Source: Cocos nucifera
Lineage: Eukaryota > Streptophyta > Magnoliopsida > Arecales > Arecaceae
Assembly (NCBI GenBank): GCA_006176705.1
Contig: QRFJ01002489.1
Location: 185,887-249,886 of the forward strand
Direction: 5' to 3'
DNA: 64,000 nt
The position numbers were made by a program, and so were the translations under genes. The notes below the pieces were generated by a model. That model was given only the letters and a program-made list of their open reading frames with translations, made no database searches and was not told the DNA's origin. Every line of letters starts with the position of its first letter. Position 1 is the stretch's first letter. Positions 24,390 through 39,400 of the stretch are shown here, in pieces.

Positions 24390-27300
24390 CTATTGAACAG
24401 GTTGAACATGCGGACATGTTCTCTCTGGTTCTCCTTTTATCCATAGATTTTTCAGTTCACCTCTTTTCCGCCCCAAAGCCAAGAAGGTGCCTGCAAAAGA
24501 TTCGGAAAAATCGACAGAGGATAGTGGGAGTCAAAAACTGCATTTTATAAGCAAAGGACTTCTAACAAATTTCGCAAAGCTACCATAATTCAAGTTCAAG
24601 ATAAAACACAGTTCTAAAGATGGGATTGGCTTATATGCTTTTGGATCATAAGACCCATCTGCTCAGCAAAAATAACTCCTTTCAAAGCATGTTATTTATT
24701 TCTGAACTCTTTTCCGATTTTCCCCCCTCCAAGTTATATATTCCTGCAGTCTTTTTCTCCCCCTCCTCTTTTATGTGCTTATCAGATCACGACTTACCCA
24801 ATGTGAAGGGGACGATGTAGAGAAGAGCTGGTTGACCATGTCCATCCATTAAATTTAAAGCAACATATGTGATAAGAAGACCTGCAGAAATAAATTCAAG
24901 CACAATGCTCAAGCATGACTGAAAAAAGCAGAAAAATGTCATGTTCTATTATCCAAATATCCATTTCAGTGGTTGTATCAATTGTGATGGTGGATAAAAG
25001 TCCGGTATGTTTTGATCGTGGTAATCTGCGTATGAGAACTAGAATGCATGTATGTCGTGTTACTATCAAGTGTACCTATCATGTTTGGAAGCAAAAACAT
25101 TTAAGCCATGATGCTCTGTTGAAGTGACCACTAACAATTACTGCTTCCGTTGCACAAACGAATAACACGAACGTGTTATCCGCAAAGATCATCTTCCTTA
25201 ATTCAAAGAGTTGAAGCAATGAAATTAATTTATGAATGTATAATGATTTTTATTAGAGGTGCAAGTGGAAACAAACAAATCAATAAATGCAACTACTCCG
25301 TGAAGCTACAGTTCCAACAACGAAATTATCCTCTGGTTACTTCCACATTAACTTTGACATTCCTAAAAGACTAGAAGAAGCACTAATTTGTCTTACCAGA
25401 ACCATAAGCCACCATGGACCACAAGAAATAGCCAGCTCGTAGATTTTTCTTTGCAGCCCAGTCATATCTGTGGACAACAAACATAGACAGTTTCACTTAA
25501 CTGTTTTGCACTTTGCAGAGGCATAAACAAAAATTCTATATAATAACTTTCACAAGAATCAAAAGGGCACGCTGAAATATTCTTTAGTGGTAATTTAACA
25601 GGGAACTGTAAGGTTGCTCCATTGTAACCTGTGTCATGGATTCGAAACATGAAAATAGCCTCTCCACATGTTGGGTAAGGCTGCATACATCTAATCCTCC
25701 CTATACCCCATAGCGGTTGGAGCCTCGAGCACTAGGATGCCCTTTTAATAGCATAAAGAGGGTTCCACACACAGGATGACACATAAAATCCCACTTGAGC
25801 TACAACCTGCTACTAGAGAACAACAGGGGACTGTTTGGATGGTTTGAATATTTACCAGTGGGGTAGGAAAAACTACACTTACGCAGCAACCTGCTGCTAG
25901 AGAAGAAAAGGGGACTGTTTGGATGGTAGGATTTTGACCAATGGGGTAAGAAAGACCAAGGAATCCCAACTACCATCCCATAAGATAAACCTGACAATCT
26001 CATCGATTAGTCCTATATAGTTGGACAACTAAACCGATAAATTAAAATATAATACTAAAAGGAGCACTCAGAAGTTGCACCAACTCTTTGGCAGTCAAGA
26101 TTAACATCATAAACATATCCACTAGAACAGTACCAAAAAGAATTAAAAAGACCATGGAAGTAAATTTTGAATTAAAAGCTGATTATCCTTATAATATCAC
26201 ATTAGTAGGAAATTGGCATCTTTACAAGGGAATGGCAAACCCATATCCTTATTTGGTATCTTGAAATGGAATGAAGGACCACTCGACCTATTTATCCTGA
26301 GTGCTACCCTCATGAGTAGAAGAAACAGCACCTTTTCAACAATCACATAGCTCTTAAGAAGCAATGTCTATTCTATAATCATCATCATCATCACCATTTT
26401 GGGTTGGTTTGGAGGCACATATGCAAAAGCCCACTACCCACCCGTGTGCCCCCTACCCCAAATGCATGCACACACAGATGCACACGCACGTGCATGCACA
26501 CACACATGGACAGAGGAGGGGAGGGAGAATGATAATGGGTCAAAGGCAACCAATTGATAACCAAGATGACACGACAACATTTTTGGGAGGTGGGGAAGAG
26601 AGCAAATCATGCACTAAAGTGTGCATGAACAAAGGCCCGGTTTCAATGGAATGAAAAAACTATGCTGGAGACCAAGGAGCTGCTCAAGGTCGGCAGTGAT
26701 GGCATCAGAGAGAGGAGGGCTATAGTTTCAAAGATAAGAAAACATGAGAGACATCAGAACATAAGGACTCGTAGGGTGGGGGTGATGTTATATTACAATT
26801 TACGATATTGGTTTGGATTGGTTTTGGCTCCACCCTAGTTCCGATTCCACACCGGTTTGGTTCGGTATGCTCCAAAACGGGAGGGTTGAGTCAATATACA
26901 AGATCATGTGCACAAGCAGAAGGTGTAGAAACATGCCCAACAATCTGGTAAAAATATTTTGTTACGACAAGATGTTTCAAATTGATAAATGTAACAAAGA
27001 AGCTGGACCGGCAGAGGGAGATCACATAGTACATGGGAAAAAGGATGAAATGCCATCCTAAGAATATGGTCTGATAAAATCTCCAAGCAACAATGCTTTT
27101 TAAAATATGCATCAGAATATCAGGAAGGTTACAATCTAGGCACATAAGATCAATTAAATATAGATAAGAAAAAGCCAAGATGCGGTAAAATGATGGAGGA
27201 TAAGAAAAGAAATAAGCATTTATAAGAGGCTCACAAATGAATGATGGAGACAGAGCACGAAGTGGGATCGCAGAGGTATCGTAGTGCAATGATAGGATGG

Positions 27301-30300
27301 AATCCCAATAAAGATGAGCACTTCAGTTTGTACCAGAGGATCACAAAAGAGGATGAAAGCTCAGCATAAGTGAGAAGGTGTGCTCTTTTAAACACCTATT
27401 CTGCCACAGGATTTAGCACTGAATGCAAACAAGAACTCAAGACACTGACATACTTGTGGTCATATTTCATCCACAAATCAATTGTGATATGTGATCAATA
27501 TTTCCCAATGGCTATGCACTCATCTTTTGGGGGTTCAAGCTCTAATACCTGACATCCATCCCATAAAATAAAGCTGTCTACCTTGAGAACAATAAGGTAA
27601 TATTTTATCCAGTAATCAGAGATACGTTGAGCAACAGAAACGACAAGGATACCTAAATTAAAAGAAGAAAAAAACTGACCATGGAAAGAATAAAAGATAA
27701 CCAAAGACAGAATATGGAGGTTCTGACCTTAATGAAAATGCAATTAGTAGCCCAGGCAGGAGGATATCACCAAAACCAATAATGCTGTAACCACCCCATG
27801 GATCAAACATGCGTGGAATCTTAAGTAACATGGGTACACCATCCTCACCAGTCCTATCACCACGTGCAACCTATGACATAGAGCATATGTAGTATGTTAA
27901 CCCTTCAAATTGTCACCACTGTCCAACAAAAATAGGGCCAGTTACTAATACTTACCACAATCATCACACTCTCATGAAACCACCTCTTTGAAACAAAAAC
28001 CCAAAAGATGTCATACAGGAACGCACAACTGAGAAGCACAGTACCCACCTGATGCAACCAAGAAGTAAAAAATGCCAATGCACATGACATACACATGTTA
28101 ATAAGCAACAATATGTACAAATCATAAATGTGGAACTGCAACCATTAATTCAAGTATTAAACACAATAATTTGCTGAGTTATAAGAAAGACTGTCATAAT
28201 TATTGAATATAAACCATATATTTTAACATTCACCAATACTAATAGAATTAAATTAAAAAAAACAAATGTGTAGCTGGCATTCTAGTTTATGAAATTCTCA
28301 TTCTTAAGATTGTGGAATTATCTTATGGAATACTGAAAAGCAAATATCCATCAAAGGGTTAGACAAAGAACTGAATTTGAGCCAACCCGAGCTTTTCCCT
28401 GATTTGATCCATTACTGAAGTCATGTATAAAAGGCCTGGTCCAACCTACTCCCTTGGAATGTAAGCACCCTAAAACCCGGCTCCCTTATTTATCCTCAAA
28501 ATTTTAGCTATGATTGCAGCCTGGCCATAATCCGATTATGAAGCATGCATTTGCTAGACTGAGCATTCCCCCTCCAGCATTTGAGTGGATTTCACAGATT
28601 GCTTGCATCTTAATCCCACTTCTTGGAAAATAAAGTGGATGGTTAAAAACCTCGCATTTTCAAGCTCTAAAATGCAAGTGGTTTTGACTTGGAAACTATG
28701 ATAATACCAACACCAACTCAGGACTATGGAAGAGCCTGATGAACCAGCCATTGCAAGTCCAAGAGCAGCCCATTTCTAAACAGCTCCAGACTTTACACCC
28801 TGCATGACATGATTTTCCAACTTGCAGTGCAAGCCAGTCCATGATAAGGCTCAATGCACATTTTGTCCCTGTGACTACATAATTCACAAAATCTAACTCC
28901 AAGGTCCACAAAGCATCCAGACTAGCCATGTCTTGCTCGTCAACTTCTTACAAGGAGGGCTAGCTACATTTTCTTGCTATGTGTGACAAATATGAGTGCT
29001 CCAACCATTATACATCAATTCACGTTGTCCCCACTCCAAAAGGCTGCCATTGCCAACTGACTTTGTCAACCAGGCCACGTAATTGATAGCTTAGTTTGTC
29101 AATCTCATCATTCAATAATTCTTTATCATTGATGCTGTAAATTCATCATTTCACTCAGCTCTCTGCGTAGGCACTTGAGTACTCCTCCAAAGTTTGGATT
29201 GGACCATGCTTGAGGTAAACTCTATCAGGTTGCCTTCATTATGTTACCAGCATGCTTGACATGCCTGCGCACTACCATCACATCTACCAAGATCATGTTT
29301 TTTAAGCATCATTACAACTCATCGAATGAAAACTGCATTATTCCAACCTATTGTCATCTTATTCATACTTTCTCATTATATCACTTATCTTTGCCTCTTG
29401 CTTCATCATTGACAAATCTAATCTATGACCAAAGCATTGTTCACATTGTACTGCATGGCACATCTATGGTTTAGACAGATATGACCATATCCCAAACATA
29501 ACTAAGAGATATGTTGTGGACGGTCTAATAAGTAGGGAAATGGTTTCATCTATAGTGTTTAGGCAGATCAGCAATCATATATGCGCATTCACATGCATGT
29601 GCATCCAGCTAGAAGGCAATATAATATAATAAGCCTATAGGTTTTTAATAAATGCTTGCATCCTAGTTGCATATTCTCCAACTCATGTAACTTCATATTT
29701 TCTTAGCATATCTTACCATGCTAGTTGCATAATGTTAATAGTGTTGTACAGCTGTTTGACCCCATTATGATGCATGGTATGCTGGCAAATATGCATAGTA
29801 TGCATAGTTGCATACCATGCCAGCTGCAAATCTACAAGAATACTCGAAACTAATGTAATAGAAGTTATACTCCACCGGTCAATTTATTCAAATAGAAATA
29901 GGAATTTAAAGGATATTTAGGTTTAGCAAAGACCCAAACAGAAGTTTCTTTCTATTGGTTCTCTACGATTACTAGATAATCCCATTTGTTCACAATATGC
30001 TGTATGTAAAAAATATATATATTAATTGCGCACGACTCATGAGCATATTTACATCACAATGTGGAGCAAATAATCTCAAGTTATTAATTAAAATTCTTCA
30101 TCTAGCATTACATGAATTGCATCTACGTTTGTAATAAACAAATTAACAAACCTGTCCCATCAATTTCCAGGAAATTATGCAGATGGTACAATACTATACG
30201 CTAGAAAAGGACATTGTATTATATAAAGTTTAAGGCATGGATGGTTGAACTGTGCCGAACTGGTCGATTTAGGGCATACCAAATTGGACTAGTCGATTAC

Positions 30301-30423
30301 TAGCATGGTTGAGTCCATTGGTTCCAAATGGAGGGAAAGGTAGGTGAGAGGCAAGAGGGGGAAGGGGGGGGTGGGGGGTGAGGGGGAAAGAGAAGGAGAG
30401 GGAGAGTGGGAGAGAGACAGAAG

Positions 30424-30465
<42 letters not shown>

Positions 30466-33400
30466 CAAAAGCCCTCACCCTATTGGCAGGGGGTCCCCTG
30501 TTTTGTTTCAAAACAGAGGATGCCTTGTAATTTCTTTACATTTTCGAACTGATGTCGGTAAATGGTTTGCCAACCTGAAATTGGCCAAAAAAAAGACTAT
30601 ATCCTGAAACTGCATTGTTCAGACTTGTACCATACCACACCACCCACCAATTGGTACGGATCCCAGTACCAGTTCAATGAACCTTTTAAAGCGTGTTTGC
30701 ATCTTGAATCACATTTGCAAAAAAAGTAATGGACTATGAAAACAGCTGCATATAATTTTTATACCATTATGCCAAAAAAAAAATGCAGATATAAACATTA
30801 TACAACTTTCTACCTTTTAAAAAGGAAAGATTATTTTTCAGTATGAAAGGATTAAGCATGCTAAAGATTTGTAAAGAACCTATGTTATTATTCAGAATAC
30901 GCTTGGTTTATTTTGCTGCTAGTATGCCTCAGCTAAGAGCAAGATCTAAAGTTTCTGTACCCATATTTTACCAATAATATGGACTGGTATGGTGGGGTAC
31001 CACACCAACACATGGTATGCCTATGATACCAGGACAGCAAAAATGCAATATGGCATCATGCATAGGCAAGGTACAGGACTGAAAGTCATACTGGTATCTT
31101 ACTGGTATCAGTATAGCCACTGGATCAATACATATGGTACTTCGATCCATGATTAAGAGTACATATGCCAATCAGCTATGACACAAGCACTAATATAGTT
31201 CTTGGAGCACTAGGATGGGAAAAATCGTACCTTGAGATTGGGTACTCGAACAATTTGGAGAACCGTAATTATCAAAGCAATACCCTGATCAAAAAGGCAG
31301 GTAGCAAGAAAAAATAACGGTTAACAAAACAAATTATAATAGGTAAAACTGAATCTACAAAAAGTCCATGATAGAACAATTACATGTGCAGCTGCCAATA
31401 CCAAGACCAATAGAAAGAGATGGAATAATATCCACTCAAACATGCCAGTTCATCAAATATGACTTGAACTGAATCATACTTCAGCTTTTTCTAATTTTAC
31501 CAAAAAAAAGGGTGGCACAGATAAGCCAACATCTAGCTCTATTGACTTGCACAGAACAATCCATAATGCTTAAATGTTTGATAGAAAGAAATGGTTTATA
31601 AGGAAAGATGACACCATCTCACTCTAAGGAGAACATCATACCACTTTAATTGCTTGGTTGAACTTCCTTCTTTTCGAGTGAGGGGCTCCCTGTTGCCATT
31701 GGAAATGGCAATCTCAACCAGGTTCTCAACTTTTCGGATGGTACTCCCACTCACATAGATAATCATAAGTTTTATGGCTAGCAACTAACAAGTCTACAGT
31801 ATATTGCAGATTTTAAGATTTGACACTAACAAATTATTATTCATAAAACACATAATTCATCACTTGACAATTGATAGCATATAAACCATACATCTTAACT
31901 GTGTAATTCAATAATATTGAGGCACCTCATCTTGTTTTAGTGCAGAGGTGACCTTTATCTTTCTTGGAATAGTGAAGAAACATTAGGTTTACTTGTCTGC
32001 ATTTTAGATGCATTACCCCAAACACCCAAACACCAATGTTCCATTTATTTAAAAAAGATCTGTTTTTGCATATGGATACCACATCATCAAAGACAATTTA
32101 AAGATCACTTAAAATCATCTCAAGTCCTTATCAACTAATAACAAGACTGCTTGTGGATGGTAAAACAAACTAATGTTTATTGTCCAAAACAACTAACAAT
32201 ATTAATGGGGATAGCTAAACTAGAAGTGGATGCTAATTTTTTATTGAGAAAGTAAGCTGAAATACATGATTCCAAGTTGCTTATCTCAAAGAACATTTTC
32301 AAAAATTTTAATCAGTTTAGTGGACTAAAATAACTCAACTATTATCATCATTAAAAGTACATGATTTTGGGCCTGAAGATTAGTTTCAAGTTTTCCTCCA
32401 CAAAACTGACGGATAAGAACAGGTAGAGTCTTTGCAATGCGGTTCATGCACAATCTTGCTGCAGCTCAAAAAATGTGTGAATTATAAATGCAGCACATAT
32501 CTAGAACACATGGTGATTCTTGAGTAGTACACAAAACAGACAAATTTTATGTTTCTTACCAGTATATCTTGGCCAATCCAGGCAAAAGATATGGAGCGAT
32601 AAACAGCCCATACAACAGCAAAAGCAATGCAGAATGGTGAGACTGCTAGCGTAAGGTATGAAACAGCTCCAAAGAACGGCATTTTAATGAAAGATTTCCC
32701 AGTATGTTTAAACCATCTGCCAAAATCCATATGTCAATTATTAGTAACAATCCAAAAGTATCACGCACCCTCAAACTTTGATAGGTCAACTCTTTTGGTG
32801 TGAAATGCATAGCAGGGGGTAAATTCATACATGAGATAAACTGGAACTTACTGAACTAACAGCCGTAATCATCTACTCTCAGTTTTTAAGCATGAATTGA
32901 TCCAAGAAAGGAAGCATGTCAAGAAGCAAGCTACATAACAGGGTATCATGGTTGGAGGGGTAACAGATCTCTGGTGGTAGTTTTTAAACTAAGGTCAAAC
33001 TCAGCAGCATAACCAAGAATCACAAAGTGCAAACATGAGAGCATCAAAGAAATCCCTGGCAGCCCAAGAGTTTTCCTTCCAAGTTAGAATAAGTGGCAGG
33101 ACGCAAGTAAATGGAGCTAACATCCATTGCTGCAAATGCAAAAAATCAAGCTGAAAGCTTGTGGATTACAAAAACTAACCAAGTAGGGCAGAAAAGCAGG
33201 GAAGCATAGTAACAGAAGACATGGAGATAAGTAAGATGTGGGTAATAGATTTAAACCTCACCTTGATGCATATCATCCAGACAAATACTATTTAAGAGCA
33301 AGCTTTAGATAACTAATGAAGTGATCCAAGTTACTATACTTTAATATATTTACAAATATGTACATATGAATGTTATAGTATACTTGTTCCAGTATTAGCA

Positions 33401-36400
33401 GAAATAACATACTCATAAATAAAGTCATAACACAAGCTTTTGCAAAGTTGTGTATAGTAATTATCAGCGCGTTATCATTGTTATCAGCAACTGAACCCAG
33501 TTCCACCTTCATGTTAAGTAATGTATCTTGACCTAGAGGTGGAAGACCAGGATCAAGAATTTAGTCAATGCTCTCATACATCTCAAAAAATTCTTGTATG
33601 TTTCTCATAATGTGTACCTCATAAATGTGGAATACTTAGCTTTTAGGAGTGAAGAATCAGAGATTTAAGCCAATGAAGTCAATCACCGATGAAGCATCTA
33701 AATTCAAACAAATGTTATTCAAAAAAGATTTATGGTTTAAAAAAAATTGACATCATATATTTTCATTTCTCAGGATCCATGATCATATGATGTGACTATA
33801 GTTTTATGCTAGCCATCAACCTACCGCAACCCTCCTTTATGGGAGTTGGGACTGGCTATGTACAAAACATAGGCAGAGTTGACCAGTTATGTAGCCGACC
33901 CCAACTAACTTGGGATGAAAGCTTAGTGGAGTTAAGTTGTATATTTTACATATATCACTCCAAAGGTTGGCTCTGACGGTACATAAAAGTAAAAGGAAAG
34001 GCTTTATTCAATGGATTGCCAGAACTGTTTATGGAAGGAAGTGTAGATGAGAGGGAGGATCTGGAGCAGTTGAAGACACCTGTTGGAGAGTTCTCGTTAT
34101 CAAAATTGAAAAGCACTGCTTAACATTCATGACTAATCTTTCTAAGCAAGCCGCTTTGATGCTCATCTTCCTGGACATAAGCATTAACTAGTGATCAAAC
34201 ATCGTCATCCGCACATTCAAGGATCCATCAACAAAGAATTGGTAGGAACACATGGCATTTGAACACTAATTGAAGCTCATTGTAAATTTCAAGAAGCATT
34301 TTATTAAAAAGCCACACAAGTTTTCTGAGATATAACGTGGCAATATTATATCTTAAGTTTATAGAGTTGCTACTAACTCACACAATGTTGGGTCAACAAG
34401 TTAGCAATTGATGCAATAAAGATGGGATCTTACATAATGGTCCCAAACCCTCTGACAATTATTCATTTCCATTTATAAAAAAATAATAATAAGTAATGCA
34501 ATGAAAAATATGCATAACAAGAAAGAAAATGAAACATTTGGCATACCGTGATAATAAAGCTACCAAGCATGTTTGTAGGCCCTGAAGTAAAAAAAAAAAA
34601 AAAAAAAAAGTTCAATTAATAAAATTATTGAACAAAGAAATAGTAGTATGGGTGGCGTAAACTTTTGCTGAACTATTCAATGGTTAAGCATAAAAGAAAA
34701 GCATCACTGCAAAATCTTTTGTGGTTCATATAACTAAGTGATTAATAGCATCATATAACAGTTTTTCATTGGTGAAAAGTAATAAATTCTCATAAATGCA
34801 AAATGTTTCCAGATATGAGATTTCTAAAAGAAGTCCTGAGCTTCATCAGCCCTATAGAATTTTGAGAATGTGTGATTTAGACTTGAATTTCAAGAACATA
34901 GCAATAGAAAAATAATATATACAATTGACAAAAGACATACCTGACAATGTTTTGTGGGATCATTGGAACAAGTAAACAGATCATATGTATCTTGATTACA
35001 CATATACATATACGTGTATACATATACACATATGTATATGTATACACGTGTATGTATACACCTCTCTCTCTCTCTCTCTCTCCATACATACATATATGTA
35101 TGTATGTATAATATACATAGATATATGTATAATATACATATATATATATACATAGATATATGTATAATATACATATATATATATATATACATAGATATAT
35201 GTATAATATACATATATATATATACATAGATATATGTATAATATACATATATATATATATACATAGATATATACATATATATATATATATCCTGCAACTA
35301 AGGAGTGAACTTGACACCATCAGAAGTCAGAATGATATGGAAGTATTTCATGCTGAGAAAAAGATCAAAACACGAGATTCTAGACATCACATTGCCTATC
35401 CTGAGAAATAGCTTCCACTATAAGAATCATGCATTGATAAACCATTGCTTGTTAACAAACTACATCAGCAAAATAGCTTATATCAAGTTCTTAACCAATC
35501 GTAGTGAGACATGCTTCAACACTATTGTAACATAAGCACATAATGGAACTAAGCTCTCCTAGGTCAATAATATAGCTCATAGCAAACTAGTAGATCTGTT
35601 GATCCAATTTAAGAGTTCATATATAACTTGAAATTAAGCAATGTAACATCAAGGGCCGTCATCATGAGAAATAAAGGCTAAAGTTGATAAATTTGCACCT
35701 CGACTCCCCCAATGCAAAATAGAACCACCAAAAGCTCCACAAACCAGTGGGACATAAGTTTGTAAAGTAGGATCAAGAAGCATGATGCAATCACAACAAA
35801 CAAAACTGCAGACATTGTATTTATGTCCACCACACCACTAGTGCCTGTGGTTTCCATGTTGAGCATCTCATCTGGGGCATCCTATAAGTATCATCCATGT
35901 GTCAGTTGCAATGAAAACTTTTGGCAAGATTCCAACACTCCAAAGATGATAAAATGTTTTTCGGGCAAACAATTAATAAGGACCTTTATTAACTTTTCAT
36001 ATTCAATAGATGCTTCTCTAGCACTCCATGCTGACCAATAAGATGCACATAAGATGGTACCAACAGCCATAAGCCACAGAAACACCTCTGCTGTATCAAC
36101 AAGAGGACGATCTGGAGAGTACAACTGCACCGCAACTGAAGAAGTTGTGAACCATTAGAAAATTATTAAAAAGAGCAATCAAGTCATATAATTGATCATC
36201 AAATGCACCATGCTGAATGTATGTCTGCATGTGTGTGTGCATGAGAGAGAGAGAGAGTGAGTGTGTGTGTGTGAGAGAGAGAGAGAGAGTGAGTGAGTGA
36301 GAGAGAGATGCTTCTTGTAGACTGTAAGAACGGAGATGGGATTTAGGCCTGGCTAGTGCAGGAGGCAGGTCTAAGAATGTTGTTGTATGCTTTCTCAAAT

Positions 36401-39400
36401 TCTAAATTCTCCATTTATCTCAATGAGTCAACCCTCATTTGAGAAAGTCAGACACACAAAGGCAGTGCATCTACAGAGGGAGGAGAGAGAGAGAAGTGGG
36501 GTATCACTGTCAGGTCATGTCTTTGGACCTTACCTGTCCAAGAATCAAGTTGACTCTAGGTCCAGGGATATGAGATTTCAAAAGACCCATTGGTTTATAG
36601 GTTAGGTCTGGGTACGTTAAGATTGATACTCCACCCAACAATCAAAAGGTTTGTATCAGGTCAAGGTCCAAATGGGCACCAGCTTTTGGTAATATCAAAT
36701 AAATTAACGCCCTCAAACAATTATTTATAACATATCTTCAAAACAAATTAATAAATGTCATAAGGAATCCAAAAGATACACACCATATAGAAGACTCACC
36801 TGAGGCACCACTCTTGACACTGCTCTCTAAGCTTGCACCTGCATCATGTGGCAGCATAACTGCAGATATGCTTATATTTAAGTCTGTTTCATTGGGATCA
36901 CAAACCATCTTGTACAATTCTGCAGGACAGAACCAGATTAAAATATAAAAAATAGTAACAAAGTGAAGCAGAAAGCAACTGAAAGAATCAACATCCTACA
37001 CAGAAAGATAAGAAATTGGTTGTTAAAGCAATCTTGAGGAACGATACTTGTTACACGGACAGAATAAGAGGTTTACAAAATCTATGGGATACATCAACAT
37101 GCTATTGGAAACAAAAAATGAAGATGCTTAATTAGGTGAATTTGAGATGACATACTACAGAGTGCAGGAAATATAGGTAGCAATAACTTCAGGAAGAATA
37201 ACTACAGCATATGAGAAAATGCAATCTTCAAAAAGTTGCAGGGTCACATGCAGTTAAAAAAGCATAAGGCATAACAGGACAATTAGAGAATAAGAAAATT
37301 TAATTGGAATAATGCAATTCATAACCATAAGAAAGAATTTGCTAAACAATCTTTAAACAAAGCAGCAATTTCATGCAGACAGCGATAAAGAACATGGGCC
37401 TTTTTGTTTTTTTTTGGGTGCGCAGGGAGGAGTGGAGAGATGCCCTGAAGATAAAACCATTCATCTGGTTCTGTGAGAAAGATGAATCAATTTAGAAAAT
37501 CCCAGTTACCTTATTCTCATATAAGTTCTATTTTAAAAATGTTTCAAGAGATGTATTCTGAAAAGATGGAGAGAAAATAATGAAAAACATTTGATTAATT
37601 TAAAGAAAAGGTTACATAGTTCAAGACTTTACTCAAATATTAGTTCCATTTCAAGTTTGAAATTTCAAAAGAATGAATGAAAATAATGGGATTACTGAAT
37701 ACGCTTTATGAAGGAATTTAAGAAAGAAGATGAGTTGACTGTATGCAAAGCTGGGGCCAGTTGCTTGTGAAAGATGACACTAAAGAGTGTATATAATCCA
37801 ATTTGATAAAAGATCTGACAATCAGCTACTGCAATGACTTACAAGAATGATGACATAAATGTAGTGACATGTGACTAATTCTATCGTATTTTCTAAAATA
37901 TTCAGCAAACCTAAGGGATCAAAGTGGAAATGACAAATGAGATAAAGACATCCATTAAAGCTCAATGAGAAAACAGTAAAAGTAAGAGACTAAGGCAGAC
38001 TAAGGCAAAGAGAAAATTTAATAGGACTGTGACAAATCAAGTAGTTATGATTGCTCACAAGAAAGGGATGAAATACAAAAGGGTTTTAAGTTCCCTTGAA
38101 ACAAATGCAGGTACAAAAGGGAATGGCAAAGAAAATGAATGGCAGGAATATTGATTAAGAGAGTGCCTTCATCTGGCCCTTCAAGAACTCCAATACCATG
38201 TAAATTGTTAATAACAAAGAGCCAACCAGCAAAAAAAAAAAAAAGAGAAAGAGGAACCAAAAAAAGGATGAAATGAGCTTATCATCTTTGAATTGATGAA
38301 ATGGCAGCGGTTCTCTGATTATTGTAAAGAATAATTTTTTTTCCTTACCGCAAATGGCCATATTATGTTAGAAAAGCGCAAAATTTAATGCATAGAACTT
38401 ATAGCTGAAACATTTGAATCCCACTTTTACATATAGGTGCAGTAGCCAACTATACTCTGATACTGTTGGACTAGTAGGATTAATATTTCAAGTCAGATTA
38501 TATAACCACAAGCTACCGATCAAGAAGTCCATACCTTTACGGTTATTAATAATAAGGATGGCAGAAGCACCAGCTGCTTCTGCAACCTTTGCCTTGGTCG
38601 TAAATTTGCAATGTCCTCGGTACACTAATAGGATATCTCCAGCAAGCTAACAAAAGAAACAGATTTTGAAGTTTCAAACACCTTTATAGCCTGTTTAAAA
38701 ATACTGCAAGAAATGCACATAAAAAAGAACCTTTTTCTTAAGCGTGGTACAGCAATCAGCAGGATCTGACACATAAATCTGAGTTCGGTTGGCATGCTTT
38801 TCTTTTGATTCAATTGTAGTGCCAAATCGAGCACCAACACCAACAAACTCAGCATCTTCTATGTTGTTAATCCAGGTTTGCACTTTTACCTGGCAAGAAG
38901 CATACAAAATATGCTTTGTCAAAGAGCAAAACATGAAATGGTGATAGAACACTTCTGACTACAAAGATGGGCACCTGAAATCTTACGAGGGAAAAAGGAT
39001 GATAAACCAGTTCAGAAGACAAGCTAACCTTAAAAACATTTTGACAACCTAACGGGGTAGAAAGGGGCAACAAACAAGCATGGCCTCCTTGAGTAATGGC
39101 AATACAAGAGCCTTATAAAAACTTTATGCGTTTTGGCAAAAGTTCTTGTTATCCTACAACCAACATGTTATAATCAGTATTTTCTTTCAGGCTGGAAATG
39201 CTTCAAGGTGTTTGATATACAGGATATGTAACTGACCAACCTACTTGGACATCAGGAGTTGATACTTGATGTGATGGCAGACAACGACTTGACAGCATGC
39301 CAGTTTATGCAAAAGTAATAGACCTACCCCTGGAATATTGGCTAGCAGGCAAGCACATATTCCCTGCATAGGGACCCAACAATAGATACAGCCTAACATA

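Noticed and set aside
28554..28929. Minus frames in SPPL intron 9 as a nested gene
   Set aside because: Short, with no domain or splice partners, inside an intron whose flanking exons join in frame.
34877..35320. Long Tyr/Ile/Cys frames on both strands
   Set aside because: Pure translation of the ATATGTATA minisatellite within an SPPL intron.
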